Notes: generated by a model not told the origin, from the sequence alone. 64,000 nucleotides of DNA from Plasmopara viticola (GCA_001695595.3 MBPM02000018.1:186001-250000); one strand, 5' to 3'; counted from the stretch's first letter, positions 10,457-22,073 are shown. Program-made: numbers and translations.

Positions 10457-12077
10457 CTCCCAGTCGACTCGACAGCTTCAATACCTTAAATCCCAAGTCG
10501 ACATCAAAGTAAACTGTATTGCGCGGCACCAATAGGCTTGGTCATGACGTCAGCCAGCATGTCTTGAGTTGGACAGAACTCTTACAACACTTGACCATCA
10601 TCAACTCTCTCACGCACAAAGTGGTACCGAATGTCGATATGCTTGGTGCGCTTATGAAACTCCGGATTCTTGGCCAGCGCGATTGAGCCTTGGTTATCTT
10701 CAAAATCTTGATAGGTTCATCGTCATCCATTTCTTTAAGCTCGCACAAAATGACTTTAAGCCATACAGCTTCTTGAGCTGCTTCCGATAGGGCCATATAC
10801 TCTGCCTCAGTTGACGAGAGTGCTACTGTGCGCTGCTTTTTGCTTCTCCTGCTGTACATCCGTTGTTCATGACGAAGACATAGCCACTTGTGCTGCGACG
10901 CGACTCAATGTCTCCTGCCCAGTCAGCGTATGAAAATCCTTGAAATGTTGAGGCACCATTTCGAGAAAACACTAGTCCATGCGTCTGGGTGGCATTCAAA
11001 ATCGCAGTACGCGCTTCAAAGCCTGCCACTGTGTCGGACACGGATCTGCTGCGAATTGGCTCAGCACTCCCACTGCTGCTGCAAGATCTGGACGAGTGGC
11101 AACCATCAAGTACATGATGCCACCGACAGCATTTCGATACGGCACGTTTTTCATTGTATTCTCGTGCTTGCACTCACCATTGCACATATTCTTTGTCAGC
11201 TTCAATCATGGATCTTGAGGAGTCTTTACTGGCTTGCAATTCTGCATCCCAAACTTTAGCAAAGTTGACTTGAGGTACTTGGTTTGCCGCATCGTAATTT
11301 GACCTTTAGTGCTATCCTGATTGATCTCCATTCCGAGAAAAAACTTTAGTTCGCCGAGGTCTGTCATCCTGAATCGTTCGCTTAGCGCTTACTTCGTCGT
11401 TGAGAGCAAGATGCCGTCACTGCTCGCTAAATCAAGTCGTCGACATAGAGTACCACAAAAATCATTGACTCGTCACTGCGTTTGCTGTATATGCAGTGAT
11501 CTGACTTGCGCTTGGTCAAATCCATCTTAACTATGAGACCGTCAATCGTTCGGTTCCACATCCGTGGTGACCGCTTTAAACCGTTGAGCGAACGCTTTAG
11601 CTTGCACACATACTCCGTTCGACTTGGGTCAGCATATCCATCCGGTTGCTGCATATAAATGTCGTCATCCAGAGTACCATTTAGAAACGCAGTTTTGGCA
11701 GCCAGGCTAAGCACAATGCGAATTGACGTAAACTTGGCTACGGGTACAAACGTCTCTTCGCAATCCACACCATACTTCTGCGAGAAACCTTTTGCAACCA
11801 GCCGTGCCTTAAACCTCTCAATGTCCCCATCTTGGTTCTCTTTAACGCGAAAAACCCAGCGACAACCGATTGCTTTTCGTCCCTTCGGCAGCGAAACTGT
11901 ATCCCATGTTTTATTCCTTATCAAGGAGTCAATTTCGGAGTCGCAAGCTTCCTTCCACTTGCACGCGTCATCGGATACCCTTGCCGACTTGTACGTCATC
12001 GGCATTTCCCCCGCTGAATACATGACGTGTGCTGCTTCAAACCATCCATTTTCTTCACTTATCGCGGAGGCTGACAT
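10457..12077 (-). pseudogene. El-5 reverse transcriptase and RNase H, broken
   Basis: RT starts in [17 protein letters not shown] and runs to YVDDLI (box at 11436-11447), where a 1-nt loss creates a stop. A 33-nt in-frame deletion at about 11697 removes eleven residues between LSLAAK and TAFLNG relative to El-16, with TTTG at both edges. Later pieces in other frames read VPYRNAVGGIMYLMVATRPDL, YADWAGDIESRRSTSGY, and [22 protein letters not shown] up to 10542. Confidence 0.88.
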
Positions 12078-12235
12078 CTCTTCAAGGGTCCACCGCTGGT
12101 AACATGGCGCGTGTCGCTTGGATCTTAAAGTTTCTGTTACTTTTTGGAGCGACTGATTCCTTGTGTGCCGTTTAGCCCCAGACGCACCTGATCATCGTCC
12201 ATCTTTGACTCTTAATGGCCATTTTCGGTGCTCGA

Positions 12236-13446
12236 TTATGTGTCGGCATCAGTAATACTTTCGTTTTCTTCATCTACCAGCTCAACAATCTTGTTGTAGT
12301 TATGCCTTCCTTTGTCAAATACATCCTCTTTAAACTGTGCATCGCGACTCCTTAGAATGCGCCCGGTCGAAATCTCTTCAAACGGGTATGTCTTTGCATG
12401 CTCCGAATAGCCCAAAAATCGACATAAGATGGCTTTCGCATCAAGTTTGAAACGTCTCTTTTTTGTAACGTGGACATACGCATGACATCCAGACATTTTG
12501 AGGTTGGCCAAGAGCGGTTTCTTCGCTGTCCAAAGCTCGTGTGGTGACTTTTTCAATCCAGCTGCACGAGAAGGACACCGATTACGGAGAAACGCTGCGG
12601 TCATTACTGCTTCACCCCAATAGCTTTTGGACATTCCAGCTGCTTTAACACGCATCTTGCACACTCAACCAATGTTCGATTCATGCGTTCAGCTACTCCA
12701 TTTAACTGAGGAGTATACGGTGGCGAAAACTTGAGCACGATTCCTCGATCCGTGCAAAACTTGGTCATCTTTCCCGACGTGTACTCACCACCATTGTCAC
12801 TCCGAAGAGTCTTGACTCGCTTGCCAGTCTGCTTTTCAGCAAAGGCAACAAACTCGGCAAACTTGTCTACAACTTCAGACTTGGACTTGATTAAGTAGAT
12901 AACGCAGCAACGTGACTTGTCATCGATAAACGTAACGAAATAGCGCTTTCCACTAAACGTTGACGTTTGCATTGGACCGCACACGTCACTATGCACAACT
13001 TCAAGAATGTCTTTAGCTCGATCAAGCGAAGATGTTTGAAAGCGCACACGAGTATGTTTTCCCAGCGCACACCCGTCACAAAGCTCCCATTTGCTCACCG
13101 ATGTCAATGCAATACCGGTGGCAAGGTTCGTTTTGACAATTGCATCAAGCCCTTCGAACCCGATATGACCAAGGCGTCGGTGCCAGAGGTACGAATTGGT
13201 GTCCCCCACGCAGCCAGACAGCTTGGCCACACACACTTCCTAAGGAGCAACAGGAATCATATAAAGCTTGAACAATCCTTTTCCTTCATGAGCACCAATT
13301 TTCCATTTTACTCCCTTTGTCTCCGCGAAGCATCCATCATTGTTGAACATTACCGGACCAACGTCTTTGGTGAACCGACCAACCGAAAACAAACTGCGAG
13401 ACAACTTCGGAATATGCCACACATTAGTGAGCACACCCTTTTTCAC
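12236..13446 (-). pseudogene. El-5 integrase
   Basis: HHCC domain (LWHRRLGHIGFEG ... CDGCALGKH) and DDE core with Asp in VVHSDVCGPM, Asp in LRSDNGGEY and Glu in NGVAERMN, all intact in the open frame 13236-12604. A stop at 13240 (IPVAP-stop-EVCV) lies upstream. The core ends in a short scrambled stretch (CVLKQLECPKA), after which the C-terminal part (YWGEAVMTAAFLRNRC ... FLGYSEHAKTY) continues in another frame to 12236. Confidence 0.9.
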
Positions 13447-14495
13447 TTCATTATCATGGATATAACGACATCTCCACTACCGATTGCTTGCACGACATCG
13501 TTGTCTGCTAGATGCACGTCCACTGGAGTGAAGACCTTGTAGTTCCTCATGGACCTTTTCGAGTTTGACATGTGCTGCGCCGCTCCTGAGTCGACCAGCC
13601 AAATGTCACTCGACTTGACAGAGCTATTACTATCGCCAACTGACAACAAGTAGTCATCACTGTCGTCCCCATTAGCAAAGTTTGCACGCTGCGACCGATG
13701 TCTCTCAAAGTCGTTGTTCGCTGACAGTGGGCACTCTGCCATCCAATGCCCTTGTTTGCCGCAATTGTGACACGTTCCGGTCTCCTTCACCGGTTGTCCT
13801 TTGCGCTTGCTGTCTCGTAACATAAACGTTTGACCAGACACAGCTCCGTCGCCGCACTGCTCCTTACGTTTCATCTCTTCATGCAATAGGCGCGACGTCA
13901 CAAGTTCCCAAGTCAGCGTGTCAGAACGCGACTCCAGCGCCGTGATGAGGAACTGATACGAATCACTCAGACTTACGAAAAGCGTGATTACCAGGTCGTC
14001 CTCACTCACCGGAGCGCCCACCGCGTCTAGCTGCTCAGCTAGTGTTTTGGGCTTGTTGATGTGCTCGAGCACACCGTCGCCATACTCCATCGTCGTCGTG
14101 AAGAACCTGCGACGAAGGAAGAGCTTGTTCGCCAGGCTCCTATCCTCGAAGTGTCCCTCCAATCATGACCACGCATCGTACGCATCCTTGGCCGAGCGAA
14201 CAAGCGGTAGCTGCGAGTTCTCCATCGCAAGACAAATTATCGCCAGCGCCTTTCGAGCCTTACGCTTGAAGGTCGACTGGTCCATCGCGTTACTCAGCTG
14301 CTCAAGCTTTATTTTTCCGCTCGCAACTTCTCAGAGGTCGCGCTCTTCCAACACCATTCGCATTTTGAACTTCCACGTATGGAAGTTCGTTTCATAAAAC
14401 TTGTTGATCCGGCTCGGCGTGGCGTCCATAGTGGCGGCAGAGGCGGTGTCAGGGGTGGGGGCGAAGAAGGCAGAGTCTGCGGGGCTTGGGCTCAT
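13443..14495 (-). pseudogene. El-5 gag, zinc knuckle and protease
   Basis: Starts at ATG 14495-14493 in the primer-binding site (MSPSPADSAF). TGG to TGA at about 14331 (LEERDL-stop-EVAS) and CGA to TGA at about 14163 (AWS-stop-LEGHF) break gag. From 14162 the frame is open for 240 codons through the complete knuckle CHNCGKQGHWMAEC and protease VDSGAAQHM to 13443. Gag and protease share one frame, as expected for a single copia polyprotein. Confidence 0.9.
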
Positions 14496-14499
14496 AACC

Positions 14500-14824
14500 T
14501 GTTGATAAAGGTCACTTGAGCGGAAGATGGCAAAATGCAAAGTGAATATATTTAAGGTCCTTAGTTCGCAACTACTTGCTACTTCTAAGCCAATCATTTA
14601 TATCAACCAATCAGGACGACTTACCATCCGGGCGCAAGCATCTTCCCATCCGGGCGCAATTATCTTGAGTGCGCCTGTTCATCCGCCTTTCCATGACGTC
14701 ACTGTCGCTTGGTCGCACCGTCGCTTGGTCGCACCGTCTACTGGTATCAATACCGGTAGCCTACCGGTCATGTACTGCTGGTCGAGGCGTCGTACCTTCA
14801 GCACGAGGTATTCCATAAACAACA
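14500..14824 (-). repeat. El-5 5' LTR (LTR-d)
   Basis: 325 bp. Inner end TGTTGATAAAGG follows the primer site complement CTCATAACC (14491-14499). Outer sense start TGTTGTTTATGGAATACC at 14824. Two 22-bp repeat units. El-6 coding sequence follows. Confidence 0.88.
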
Positions 14825-15103
14825 CTACCGACAAGGCCTCCGGCTGCATGACCGGCTTCTGCATTCGCGCCCGCTCGGAGAGTGAACGCTGTCTTCGAAG
14901 CTTTATTACGAAAGTGGAATGCCAGTTCAACGCCAAAGTCAAGTACATGCGTCACGATGGGGACAAGGAGTTCGAAACAAGATCACTTGTGCCTTTTACG
15001 AAGATCATGGCATCGAAATGCAGCCAATCGTTCAGTACGCACACCAGAGCAACGGTACTGCTGAGCGTGCGAACAGGACCATTGTGACAATCGGCCGCAG
15101 CAT
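14825..15103 (+). pseudogene. El-6 integrase fragment (left piece)
   Basis: Plus-strand DSGATHH-clade integrase core piece: DKASGCMTGFCIRARSESER, then Asp in MRHDGDKEF and Glu in NGTAERANRT, ending at TIGRSM where the El-7 LTR begins. A frameshift lies near LVPF/YEDHG. Its closest relative here is El-11. El-5 cuts its left side. Confidence 0.87.
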
Positions 15104-15384
15104 GTATTGAAAAGGTCGAAGTGAGCACTAGTTGGCAAAATGCAAAGTTAAATTATTTATAAGGTCCTTAGTTCGCAACTACATGCTACCTCTCAGCCAA
15201 TGATTTATATAAGCCAATTAAAGCGACTTACCATCCGGGCGCAATCATCTTCCCATCCCGAAACCGATCTTTTACCCATCCTGAACCCGCTCCTCCAAGC
15301 AGTCATCAATTGATTGCAGATACCGGTACTTACCGGCATGTAGTCGCTCGTCGAGGCGTTTCTTCGCCAACATCTTCGACAACA
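15104..15384 (-). repeat. El-7 3' LTR (LTR-d)
   Basis: 281 bp; sense start TGTTGTCGAAGATG at 15384, preceded on the minus strand by the polypurine tract GAGTGGGAG. Inner end reads TATTGAAAAGG instead of TGTTGAAAAGG, so the left border is uncertain by two bases. Confidence 0.85.
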
Positions 15385-15460
15385 CTCCCACTCGACTCGG
15401 CAACGGCGACGCCTTGGAAACGCAGAACATCGAACTGCGCAGATGGAATTGGCTTCGTCA

Positions 15461-17367
15461 TTATGTCGGCCAGCATGTCTTGCGTGGGGATATACTCAAG
15501 GCTGACTTGGCCGTCCTCAACCATTTCTTGCACAAAGTGGTAGCGAATGTCGATATGTTTGTGCGCTTATGAAATTCTGGATTCTTGGCCAACGCAATAG
15601 AACCTTGATTGTCCTCAAATATCTTGGCAGACTCATTGGAAGTCATCTCACCAAGCTCGCACAGAAATACCTTGAGCCAAACCGCTTCTTGGGTGGCTTC
15701 TGATAAAGCCATGTTCTCCGCCTCTGTTGAGGTAAGCGCCACACTTCGTTGCTTCTTACTTCGCCAGCTGATGCATCCATTATTAAGTGTAAACACATAA
15801 CCGCTTGTACTTCGGCGAGACTCGATGTCTCCAGCCCAGTCTGCATCCGAATACCCAGGTAGGTCAGCCGGACCGCAACCCGAAAAGTGGAGTCCATGCG
15901 TTTCCGTTGTCCTTAAGTATCGCAGAACGCGCTTGAGTGCTTGCCAATGCGTCGGACACGGATCAGCAGCAAACTGGCTTAGAACTGCCGCAGCCTCAGC
16001 GAGTTCCCGTCGCGTCGCAACCATAAGATACATTATGCCACCATCACAACTTCGATAAGGCACATTCTTCATCGTGTCTTCATGCTTGTAGCCACCTTCA
16101 CACACGTTCTTTGTCAGCATGAGCCCTGCTTCTTGAGGCGTCTTGACAGGCTTGCTATTTTGCATGCCAAACTTGCTCAGAATTGACTTGAGAAACTTCG
16201 TTTGTCGCATCGTGACTCGACCGGATTTTTGGTCTTGCCCGATTTCCATACCGAGAAAGTACTTGAGCTCGCCGAGGTCAGTCATCTCAAATCGGTCGCT
16301 TAGCGCACGTTTGGTGGAGACAAGGAGCGAGTTGTTGCTGCTTGCCACAATGAAATCATCCACGTACAGCACAACAATAACCATATCGCCGTCCACGCGC
16401 TTGATGTAGACACAGTGATCGGACTCACACTTGCTGAACTCATCTTGATTATAAAGTCGTCGATGGTTTGTTTTCACATGCGCGGTGATTGCTTAAGATT
16501 GTACAACGAACGCTCCAGCTTACGTACATGACCTTGTTTGTTTTCGCTCACATATCCTTCAGGCTGCTGCATATAAAATTTTTCATCCAGAACTTCGCTT
16601 AAGAAAGCAGTCTTCCCGTCCATCTGATGCAGCATCAAACCGTACTTGGCAGCCATACTCAACGCGATACGAATTGAAGTAAACTTCGCCACAGGCGCAA
16701 ATCTCTCCTCATAATCAACTTCAAACTTTTGTGAAAATCTTTTGGCAACGAGTCGCGCCTTGAACCGCTCGATAATCCCATCTTGGTCTTCCTTGACTCG
16801 AAACACCCATCTGCAGCCGATCGCTTTGCGTCCCATAGGCAGAGGAACAACATCCCAAGTCTTGTTCTTGTGGAGAGACTCTAGCTCCGAATCGCATGCA
16901 GCTTTCCATTGTCCCGCGTCACTGGATTCCATCGCCGACTTAAACGTTGTCGGCATTTCTCCCACTGAATCCACGACGTGGGCGGCTTTGTAGCCCTTTT
17001 CGCGAATTGTAGCCAGAGCCGACATTTCTTCGAGTGTCGAGCGTTGGTATTTGGGCACATGACGCTTGGGATGCGGAACTTCAGTCACCTTTTCCAAAGA
17101 TTGAGTACGAGTGTGCCGCTTGCTTCCCAATTCGAAGTCCGTACTTGCGTCGTGTGTCTCATCCTGCTCTTGCTCAAACTCGTTTTCGTCGTCCGTCGAT
17201 ATTCCTTCGCCATCATCATGAATCTCGACAATAGTGCTTTTATTTTTGGAAGTTGTTCTTCCACTGTCGAAAGTGTCTTCCTTTAACTGAGCATCATGAC
17301 TCATGACGATTCGGCAAGTCGACAATTCTTCAGAACGATACGTCTTTTGGTGCTCCGAGCAGCCCAA
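15461..17367 (-). pseudogene. El-7 reverse transcriptase and RNase H
   Basis: Linker and RT N-terminal half are open from 17367 to 16474 (KAIGCRWVFRVKEDQDG, LHQMDGKTAFL), ending at TGG to TGA in SPRM-stop-KQTIDDF. The second frame, 16477-15461, is open for 338 codons: YVDDFIVASS (box 16355-16366), [63 protein letters not shown] 2-nt loss near 15570 (HKRT-NIST) shifts the C-terminus. Confidence 0.9.
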
Positions 17368-17460
17368 AAATCGACAAAATATTGCTTTCGCATCTAGATT
17401 TGAGCGCTTTTAATTCGGAACATGCACGAGCGCGTGACAACCAAACACTTTCAAGTTGAC

Positions 17461-18090
17461 TTATAGCGGTTTCTTGGCTGCCCAAAGCTCGAAAGGTGAC
17501 GTTTGGTGCTCGATAGCACGCGATGGACACCGACTTCGAAGAAACATTGCTGTCATAACTGCTTCTCCCCAGTAGTGTTTGGCGAGGCCCGCGTGCTCCA
17601 ACATGCACCTTGCGCATTCCACCAGCGTCCGATTCATACGCTCCGCAACTCCGTTAAGCTGTGGTGTGTACGGCGGCGTATACTTGAGCACAATTCCATT
17701 ATCCGAGCAAAACTTGGTCAGTTTCGTGGATGCATACTCGCCACCGTTGTCACTGCGAAGAGATTTTACACGTTTGCCGGTCTGCTTTTCCGCGAATGCC
17801 ATAAAATTGGCGAACTTGTCCACGTCTTCTGACTTGCTCTTGATCAGGTAGACGACGCAATATCTTGACTTGTCGTCGATGAACGTCACAAAGTAGCGCT
17901 TGCCACCACACGTTGGAGACTGCATGGGACCGCTTACATCGCTGTGTATAACTTCCAAAAGCTCATTTGCTCGATCCTTCGACATCGATTGGAACCGTAC
18001 ACGAGTCTGCTTACCTAGTGCACAGCCATCACAAATCTCCCACTTGTTCACAGACGTAATGTCGATTCCAATGGCGAGATTCTTCCTCAC
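17461..18090 (-). pseudogene. El-7 integrase
   Basis: CDGCALGKQ of the zinc domain, then a complete DDE core: Asp in VIHSDVSGPM, Asp in LRSDNGGEY, Glu in NGVAERMN. The frame stays open to ELWAAKKPL, where a stop at 17461 precedes the NLKVFGCHALVHV segment. The N-terminal His pair is in a degraded frame to the right. Confidence 0.88.
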
Positions 18091-18329
18091 GATTACATTA
18101 GCCCGTCATGACCACTATGGCCAAGTCGAAGATGTCACTGATATGAGGCGTCCTCGTTGCTTGTTGAAGACTAAACCGTATTTGATTCTTCCCGAACAAC
18201 CGGAGTCATGTGCAGCCGAAACAGTCTTTTCCTTCGCACGCGCCAATTTTTCACTTGGCACCTTTTGTCACGGCAAAGCATCCTTTCTTATCAAAAACAA
18301 CGGGCCCAACGTCCTTAGTGAAGCGGCCA

Positions 18330-18740
18330 ACTGAAAATAAAGTTCTTGACAACTTGGGAATGTGCCACACATTTGTCGACACCCGCTTCTTTAGTCCGTG
18401 CGACGTCATCATAGCCATCACAATGTCACCGGTGCCAATAGCTTGTTTGACGCCGTCGTCCGCCAGATATACGTTGATAGGAGGAAAACGCCTTGTAGCT
18501 CCTCATGAACTTCTTGGAGCTAGTCATTTGCTGAATTGCCCCTTAGTCGACCAGCCATACATCATTCGGCTTGACAGAGCCACCGCTAATACCAATCGAG
18601 AAGCTATATTCACCAAAATCTTCAATCTGCGCGACGTTTGCCCGCTGCGATCGATATCGCTCGGCATCATTCTGGACTCGCGAGGGGCAATCTGCGATCC
18701 AGTGTCCTTGTTTACCGCAATTATGGAACGCACCAGTCTA
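18330..18740 (-). pseudogene. El-7 zinc knuckle and protease, Ser of DSG is a stop
   Basis: The knuckle reads FHNCGKQGHWIADC, so the first Cys is Phe. The protease active site reads LVD-stop-GAIQQM: the Ser codon of DSG is TAA at 18543-18545, which kills both the active site and the frame. Text resumes with IVMAMMTSHGLKK and VWHIPKLSRTLFSVGRFTKD. Confidence 0.85.
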
Positions 18741-18853
18741 ATTCACCGGTCGTCCTTTGCGCTTCGCATCCTTCATCTTGAACACTTGGCCAGACGCAGC
18801 TCCATCGCCGCCCTGCTCCTTGCACTTCACATCCTCATGGAGAAGTCGAGACG

Positions 18854-19443
18854 TCACCAGCCCCAAGTTAAAGTGTCTGCACGAGATTCTAATGCAGTAA
18901 TGAGAAACTGGCACGAGTCATTAAGACGCCCAAGAAGCGTGATAACCAAGTCGTCCTCGCTCACCGGGGCACCCACAGCATCGAGCTGCTCCGCTAGCGT
19001 CTTGAGCTTGTTGATGTGCTCCAGAACATCATCACCTTCTTCCATCATTGTCGTGAAAAACCGTCGACGAAGAAAGAGCTTGTTTGCGAGGCTCCTCATC
19101 TCAAAGTGTCCTTCCAGTCGCGAGCATGCATCATGCGCACCACTCGACGACCGGACCAGTGGCAGTTGCGAGTCTTCCATCGCAAGACAGATTATCCTAG
19201 CGCTTTCCGAGACTTCCTCTTGTAAGTCGACTAGTCCATCGCATTCGTGCAGTGCTCCAGCTCGATCTCACCACTTGCGACTTCCCACAGGTCCCTCTCC
19301 TCCAGCACCATCTGCATTTTGAACTTTCAGGTGTGAAAGTTGGTGCCGTCGAACTTGTTGATTCGACTTGGCATAGACGCGTCCATGGTGGCGAAGGCAG
19401 AGTCAGAGAAGGGGGAGGCAGAGTCGGCGGGGCTTGAGCTCAT
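18854..19443 (-). pseudogene. El-7 gag with amber codon
   Basis: Starts at ATG 19443-19441 inside a slightly altered primer site (MSSSPADSAS). Stops at about 19327 (FHT-stop-KFKM, TGG to TGA) and TAG at 19231-19233 (NAMD-stop-STYKR). The TAG falls on the same gag codon as in El-15 and El-9. From 19180 the text EDSQLPLVRSSSGAHDA to ADTLTWGW is open to 18854. Confidence 0.86.
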
Positions 19444-19447
19444 TACC

Positions 19448-19733
19448 TGTTGAAAAGATCGAAGTGAGCACTAGTTGGCAAAATGCAAAGTGAATATATT
19501 TATAAGGTCCTTGGTTCGCAACTACATGCTACCTCTAAGCCAATGATTTGTCTAAGCCAATCAGAACGAATCACCATCCGGGCGCAACTATCTTCCTATC
19601 CCGAAACCGATCTTTTGCCCATCTCCTTCAAGCAGTCATCAACTGATTGCAGATACCGGTACTTACCGATATGTAGTCGCATATCGGTAAGTACCGGTAT
19701 CTAGGCGTTTCATCACCAGCATCTTTGACAACA
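19448..19733 (-). repeat. El-7 5' LTR (LTR-d) with a new palindrome
   Basis: 286 bp. Inner end TGTTGAAAAGATCG, outer end ...TTTGACAACA. In place of the usual CTGGTCGAGGCG context it carries an inverted copy of its own GATACCGG...GATATG stretch (see next entry) and lacks a few bases found in the 3' LTR. Confidence 0.85.
19652..19701. repeat. Perfect 22-bp inverted repeat, 6-nt loop
   Basis: Left arm 19652-19673 (starts GATACCGGTACTTACC), loop TAGTCG 19674-19679, right arm 19680-19701, the exact reverse complement. The El-7 3' LTR and all other LTR-d copies have the left arm only, so the right arm was added by a fold-back copying event. Confidence 0.95.
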
Positions 19734-20623
19734 GATTCGAGATGACCGACAGTGGCAAGTGCTCCTTTATTCTTGGCATCGAAGTCATCGACAACGAAGA
19801 CGGGAGCGAGACGTTAAGCCAAGCGCGCCACAATCATGACATTTTGGAACGTTTCGGCATGCAGAATTGCAAACCTGTTGCCAGTCCCGTTGATCCCAGC
19901 ATGCAACTTGTTGCAAGTGATGCCCCGACCAAGCTGGACGCTCCGTTTCGTAAAGCTGTCGGTGCACTCATGCACTTGATGACCTCAACTCGCCCGGATA
20001 TTGCCTTTGTAGTCGGATACGTGTTGCGCTTCATGGAAAAACCGCAAGTGGAAAACTGGACAGCCGTCAAGAGGATTTTTCGCTATTTTCAAGGCACCAA
20101 GTCACACGGAATTCGCTTTATTCCAAACAAGGTCGTGGACTTTTGCGGCTACTCCGATGCTGACTGGGCCGGCGACTACAGTGAACCGCAGTCGACTTCC
20201 GGTTCCCTGTTTCAAGTCCTTGGCGGACCAGTGTCGTGGGGGTCCAAGAAGCAGTCCAGTGTGTCGCTATTCACGAGCGAAGCCGAGTACATCGCGCTAA
20301 GTTTGGCAATCCAAGAGGGCAAGTGGGTTCACAAGCTACTGTGTGAGATTTTGGCGGCTTCGGGCGATGACACTCCAGACTTGAAGATATTCGAGGACAA
20401 TTAGTCGTGCATTAAGATGACCAAGAACTCTGTCAACCATGGCCGCACCAAGCACATCGACATCAAGTACCATCACATCCGCGATGAAGTGAAGCGTGGG
20501 GAAGGTCTCGTCGAGTACTGCAAAACTGCGACCATGCTAGCGGACATCATGACGAAGGGACTCGGCGAACCTCGTCACAAGGACTTGACGATGGATCTCG
20601 GCATCCACACGTGCTTGCATTGA
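19734..20623 (+). pseudogene. El-6 reverse transcriptase end and RNase H (right piece)
   Basis: Resumes after El-7 at RFEMTDSGKCSFILGIEVID, downstream of the YVDD box. RNase H text: [41 protein letters not shown] to TAG at 20402-20404 breaks DN-stop-SC; the frame then runs to the natural stop at 20621-20623 (HTCLH). Close to El-11. Confidence 0.9.
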
Positions 20624-20630
20624 GGGGGCG

Positions 20631-20931
20631 TGTTACAGGTACATGCTGACCAATTGGTACATTGTACCACATTGTACCCATCAACCGGATAGCATGAACC
20701 GGTCCACTACGACCACACGTTGATTAGACGAGTAGGCTGATTGGACGAGTAAGGAATGTTTGTGATTAGACGCACTTAGTGATAGGATGCACTACTGCGT
20801 GTCTACGCAGCAACCAAACTAACTCCAATAAATTAATCACTTCTGAATTTCCATTCAGACCCCAAATGCCTCCTCCGCTTCGGTTTTCTCGCGTCCGTCT
20901 TCTACCCCGTGCTCAAAATCACCTTCCATCA
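20631..20931 (+). repeat. El-6 3' LTR (LTR-b)
   Basis: 301 bp starting TGTTACAGGTACATGC immediately after the stop codon and polypurine tract TGAGGGGGCG (20621-20630). It ends CTTCCATCA at 20931. The right neighbour is El-8 RNase H on the opposite strand, so El-6 is inserted in El-8. Confidence 0.87.
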
Positions 20932-22073
20932 TCGCTGCAGCCAGAATCTCGCAGAGTAGACGATGCACCCATTTGCCTTCTTGAATCGCAAGACTTAGCG
21001 CGATGTACTCCGCTTCGCTCGTAAACAGCGACACACTTGACTGCTTCTTGCTTCTCCAGCTTACAGGAGCACCTATCAGCATAAACAGATAGCCCGAAGT
21101 CGACTTGGGGTCAGCATGATCTCCAGCCCAGTCCGCGTCGAAATATCCACGAAAGTCCAACTTGTTGCCAGGCAAAGACCGTGCGACTTGGTTCCTTGCA
21201 GATAGCGTAAGATGCGCTTAACCGCAATCCAATGCTCGGCTTGTGGGTTCTCCATGAAGCGCGAAACGTGGCCAACAGCAAAAGAAATGTCTGGACGTGT
21301 CGTGGTCGCCAAGTGCATGAGAGCACCCACTGCTTCACGTAATGGAGCATTAACTTTGGATGTTGCGTTGCTCGAAACAAGTCGGGAACTTATGTCCGTT
21401 GGACTTAGCACAGCCTTACAGTCATCCATACTTAAACGCTCGAGAATTGTATCCACGCAACGTCGCTCGCACAGACATCAGCGTTGTCCACCAGCTCGAT
21501 GCCCAAAAGAAACGCACACTTGCCGCTGTCCATCATCTCAAAGCGCGTCTTTAAGTCTCTTTTGGTCTGCGCGATAAGTTCACTTGAGCTGCCGGTAATT
21601 AGCACATCGTCGACGTACACCAGCAAAAATACACACTTGCCGTCTGTAACTTTGATGTAGAGGCATGGGTCGAATTGGGACACTTGGAAGCCGATCGAAC
21701 ATAAAAATTCGTCGAACATCTCGTTCCATACGCGCGAAGCTTGTTTCAGGCCCTAAATCGCCTTCATCAACTTCAAACAGTTGTGGTCACCGTCGAGCTC
21801 CATTCCTTTGGGCACCACACAATACACGACTTCTTTCATTACGCCGTACAGGAACGCCGTTTCCACATCAAGTTGATCTAAAGGCCACCCAAAGTACTTG
21901 TTCAAGCTGATCACCATTCGCAATGTCACATACTTGGCAACGGGGGAGAACGTTTCCGTCTAATCGATGCCGTATTTTTGCTTGAATCCATCAGCCACGA
22001 GACGCGCCTTGTACTTCTCGATGGATCCGTCGGCCTTGCTCTTAATCTTAAATACCCATTTGGTTCCAATGGC
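20932..22073 (-). pseudogene. El-8 reverse transcriptase and RNase H
   Basis: RT text from [11 protein letters not shown] past a CAA to TAA stop at the domain start (PTGQ-stop-AIG). Two more stops occur (YGID-stop-TETF, KAI-stop-GLKQ). The YVDD box at 21606-21617 is intact. A frameshift occurs after ELVDNAD; continuation 21456-21076 reads MDDCKAVLSPTDIS and ENPQAEHWIAVKRILRYLQG. RNase H ([28 protein letters not shown]) runs in a further frame to the El-6 LTR. Confidence 0.88.

Larger units (their letters stand above)
10114..14824 (-). mobile_element. El-5, full-length copia retrotransposon
   Basis: The most complete DSGATQH-clade copy: 3' LTR (10114-10456, lacking its terminal TGTT because of El-4), RH, RT, IN, PR, gag, 5' LTR (14500-14824). 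By eye the two LTRs differ at about eight positions plus one extra 22-bp repeat, so it is younger than El-11. The right end abuts El-6 integrase sequence on the opposite strand. Confidence 0.93.
15104..19733 (-). mobile_element. El-7, full-length copia retrotransposon in El-6
   Basis: DSGATQH-clade element with two LTRs (15104-15384, 19448-19733), polypurine tract, RH, RT, IN, PR and gag. Flanking 5-mers do not match, and the two El-6 pieces beside it are not contiguous: about 1.3 kb of El-6 (rest of IN to mid RT, by comparison with El-11) is missing. The LTRs differ at roughly 25 positions. A hybrid formed by recombination between two elements is the simplest reading. Confidence 0.9.

Noticed and set aside
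18210..19322. Plus-strand open frame of 370 codons across El-7 gag
   Set aside because: Long, but it lies opposite gag and protease and has no recognisable motif of its own; composition matches a reverse complement of gag.
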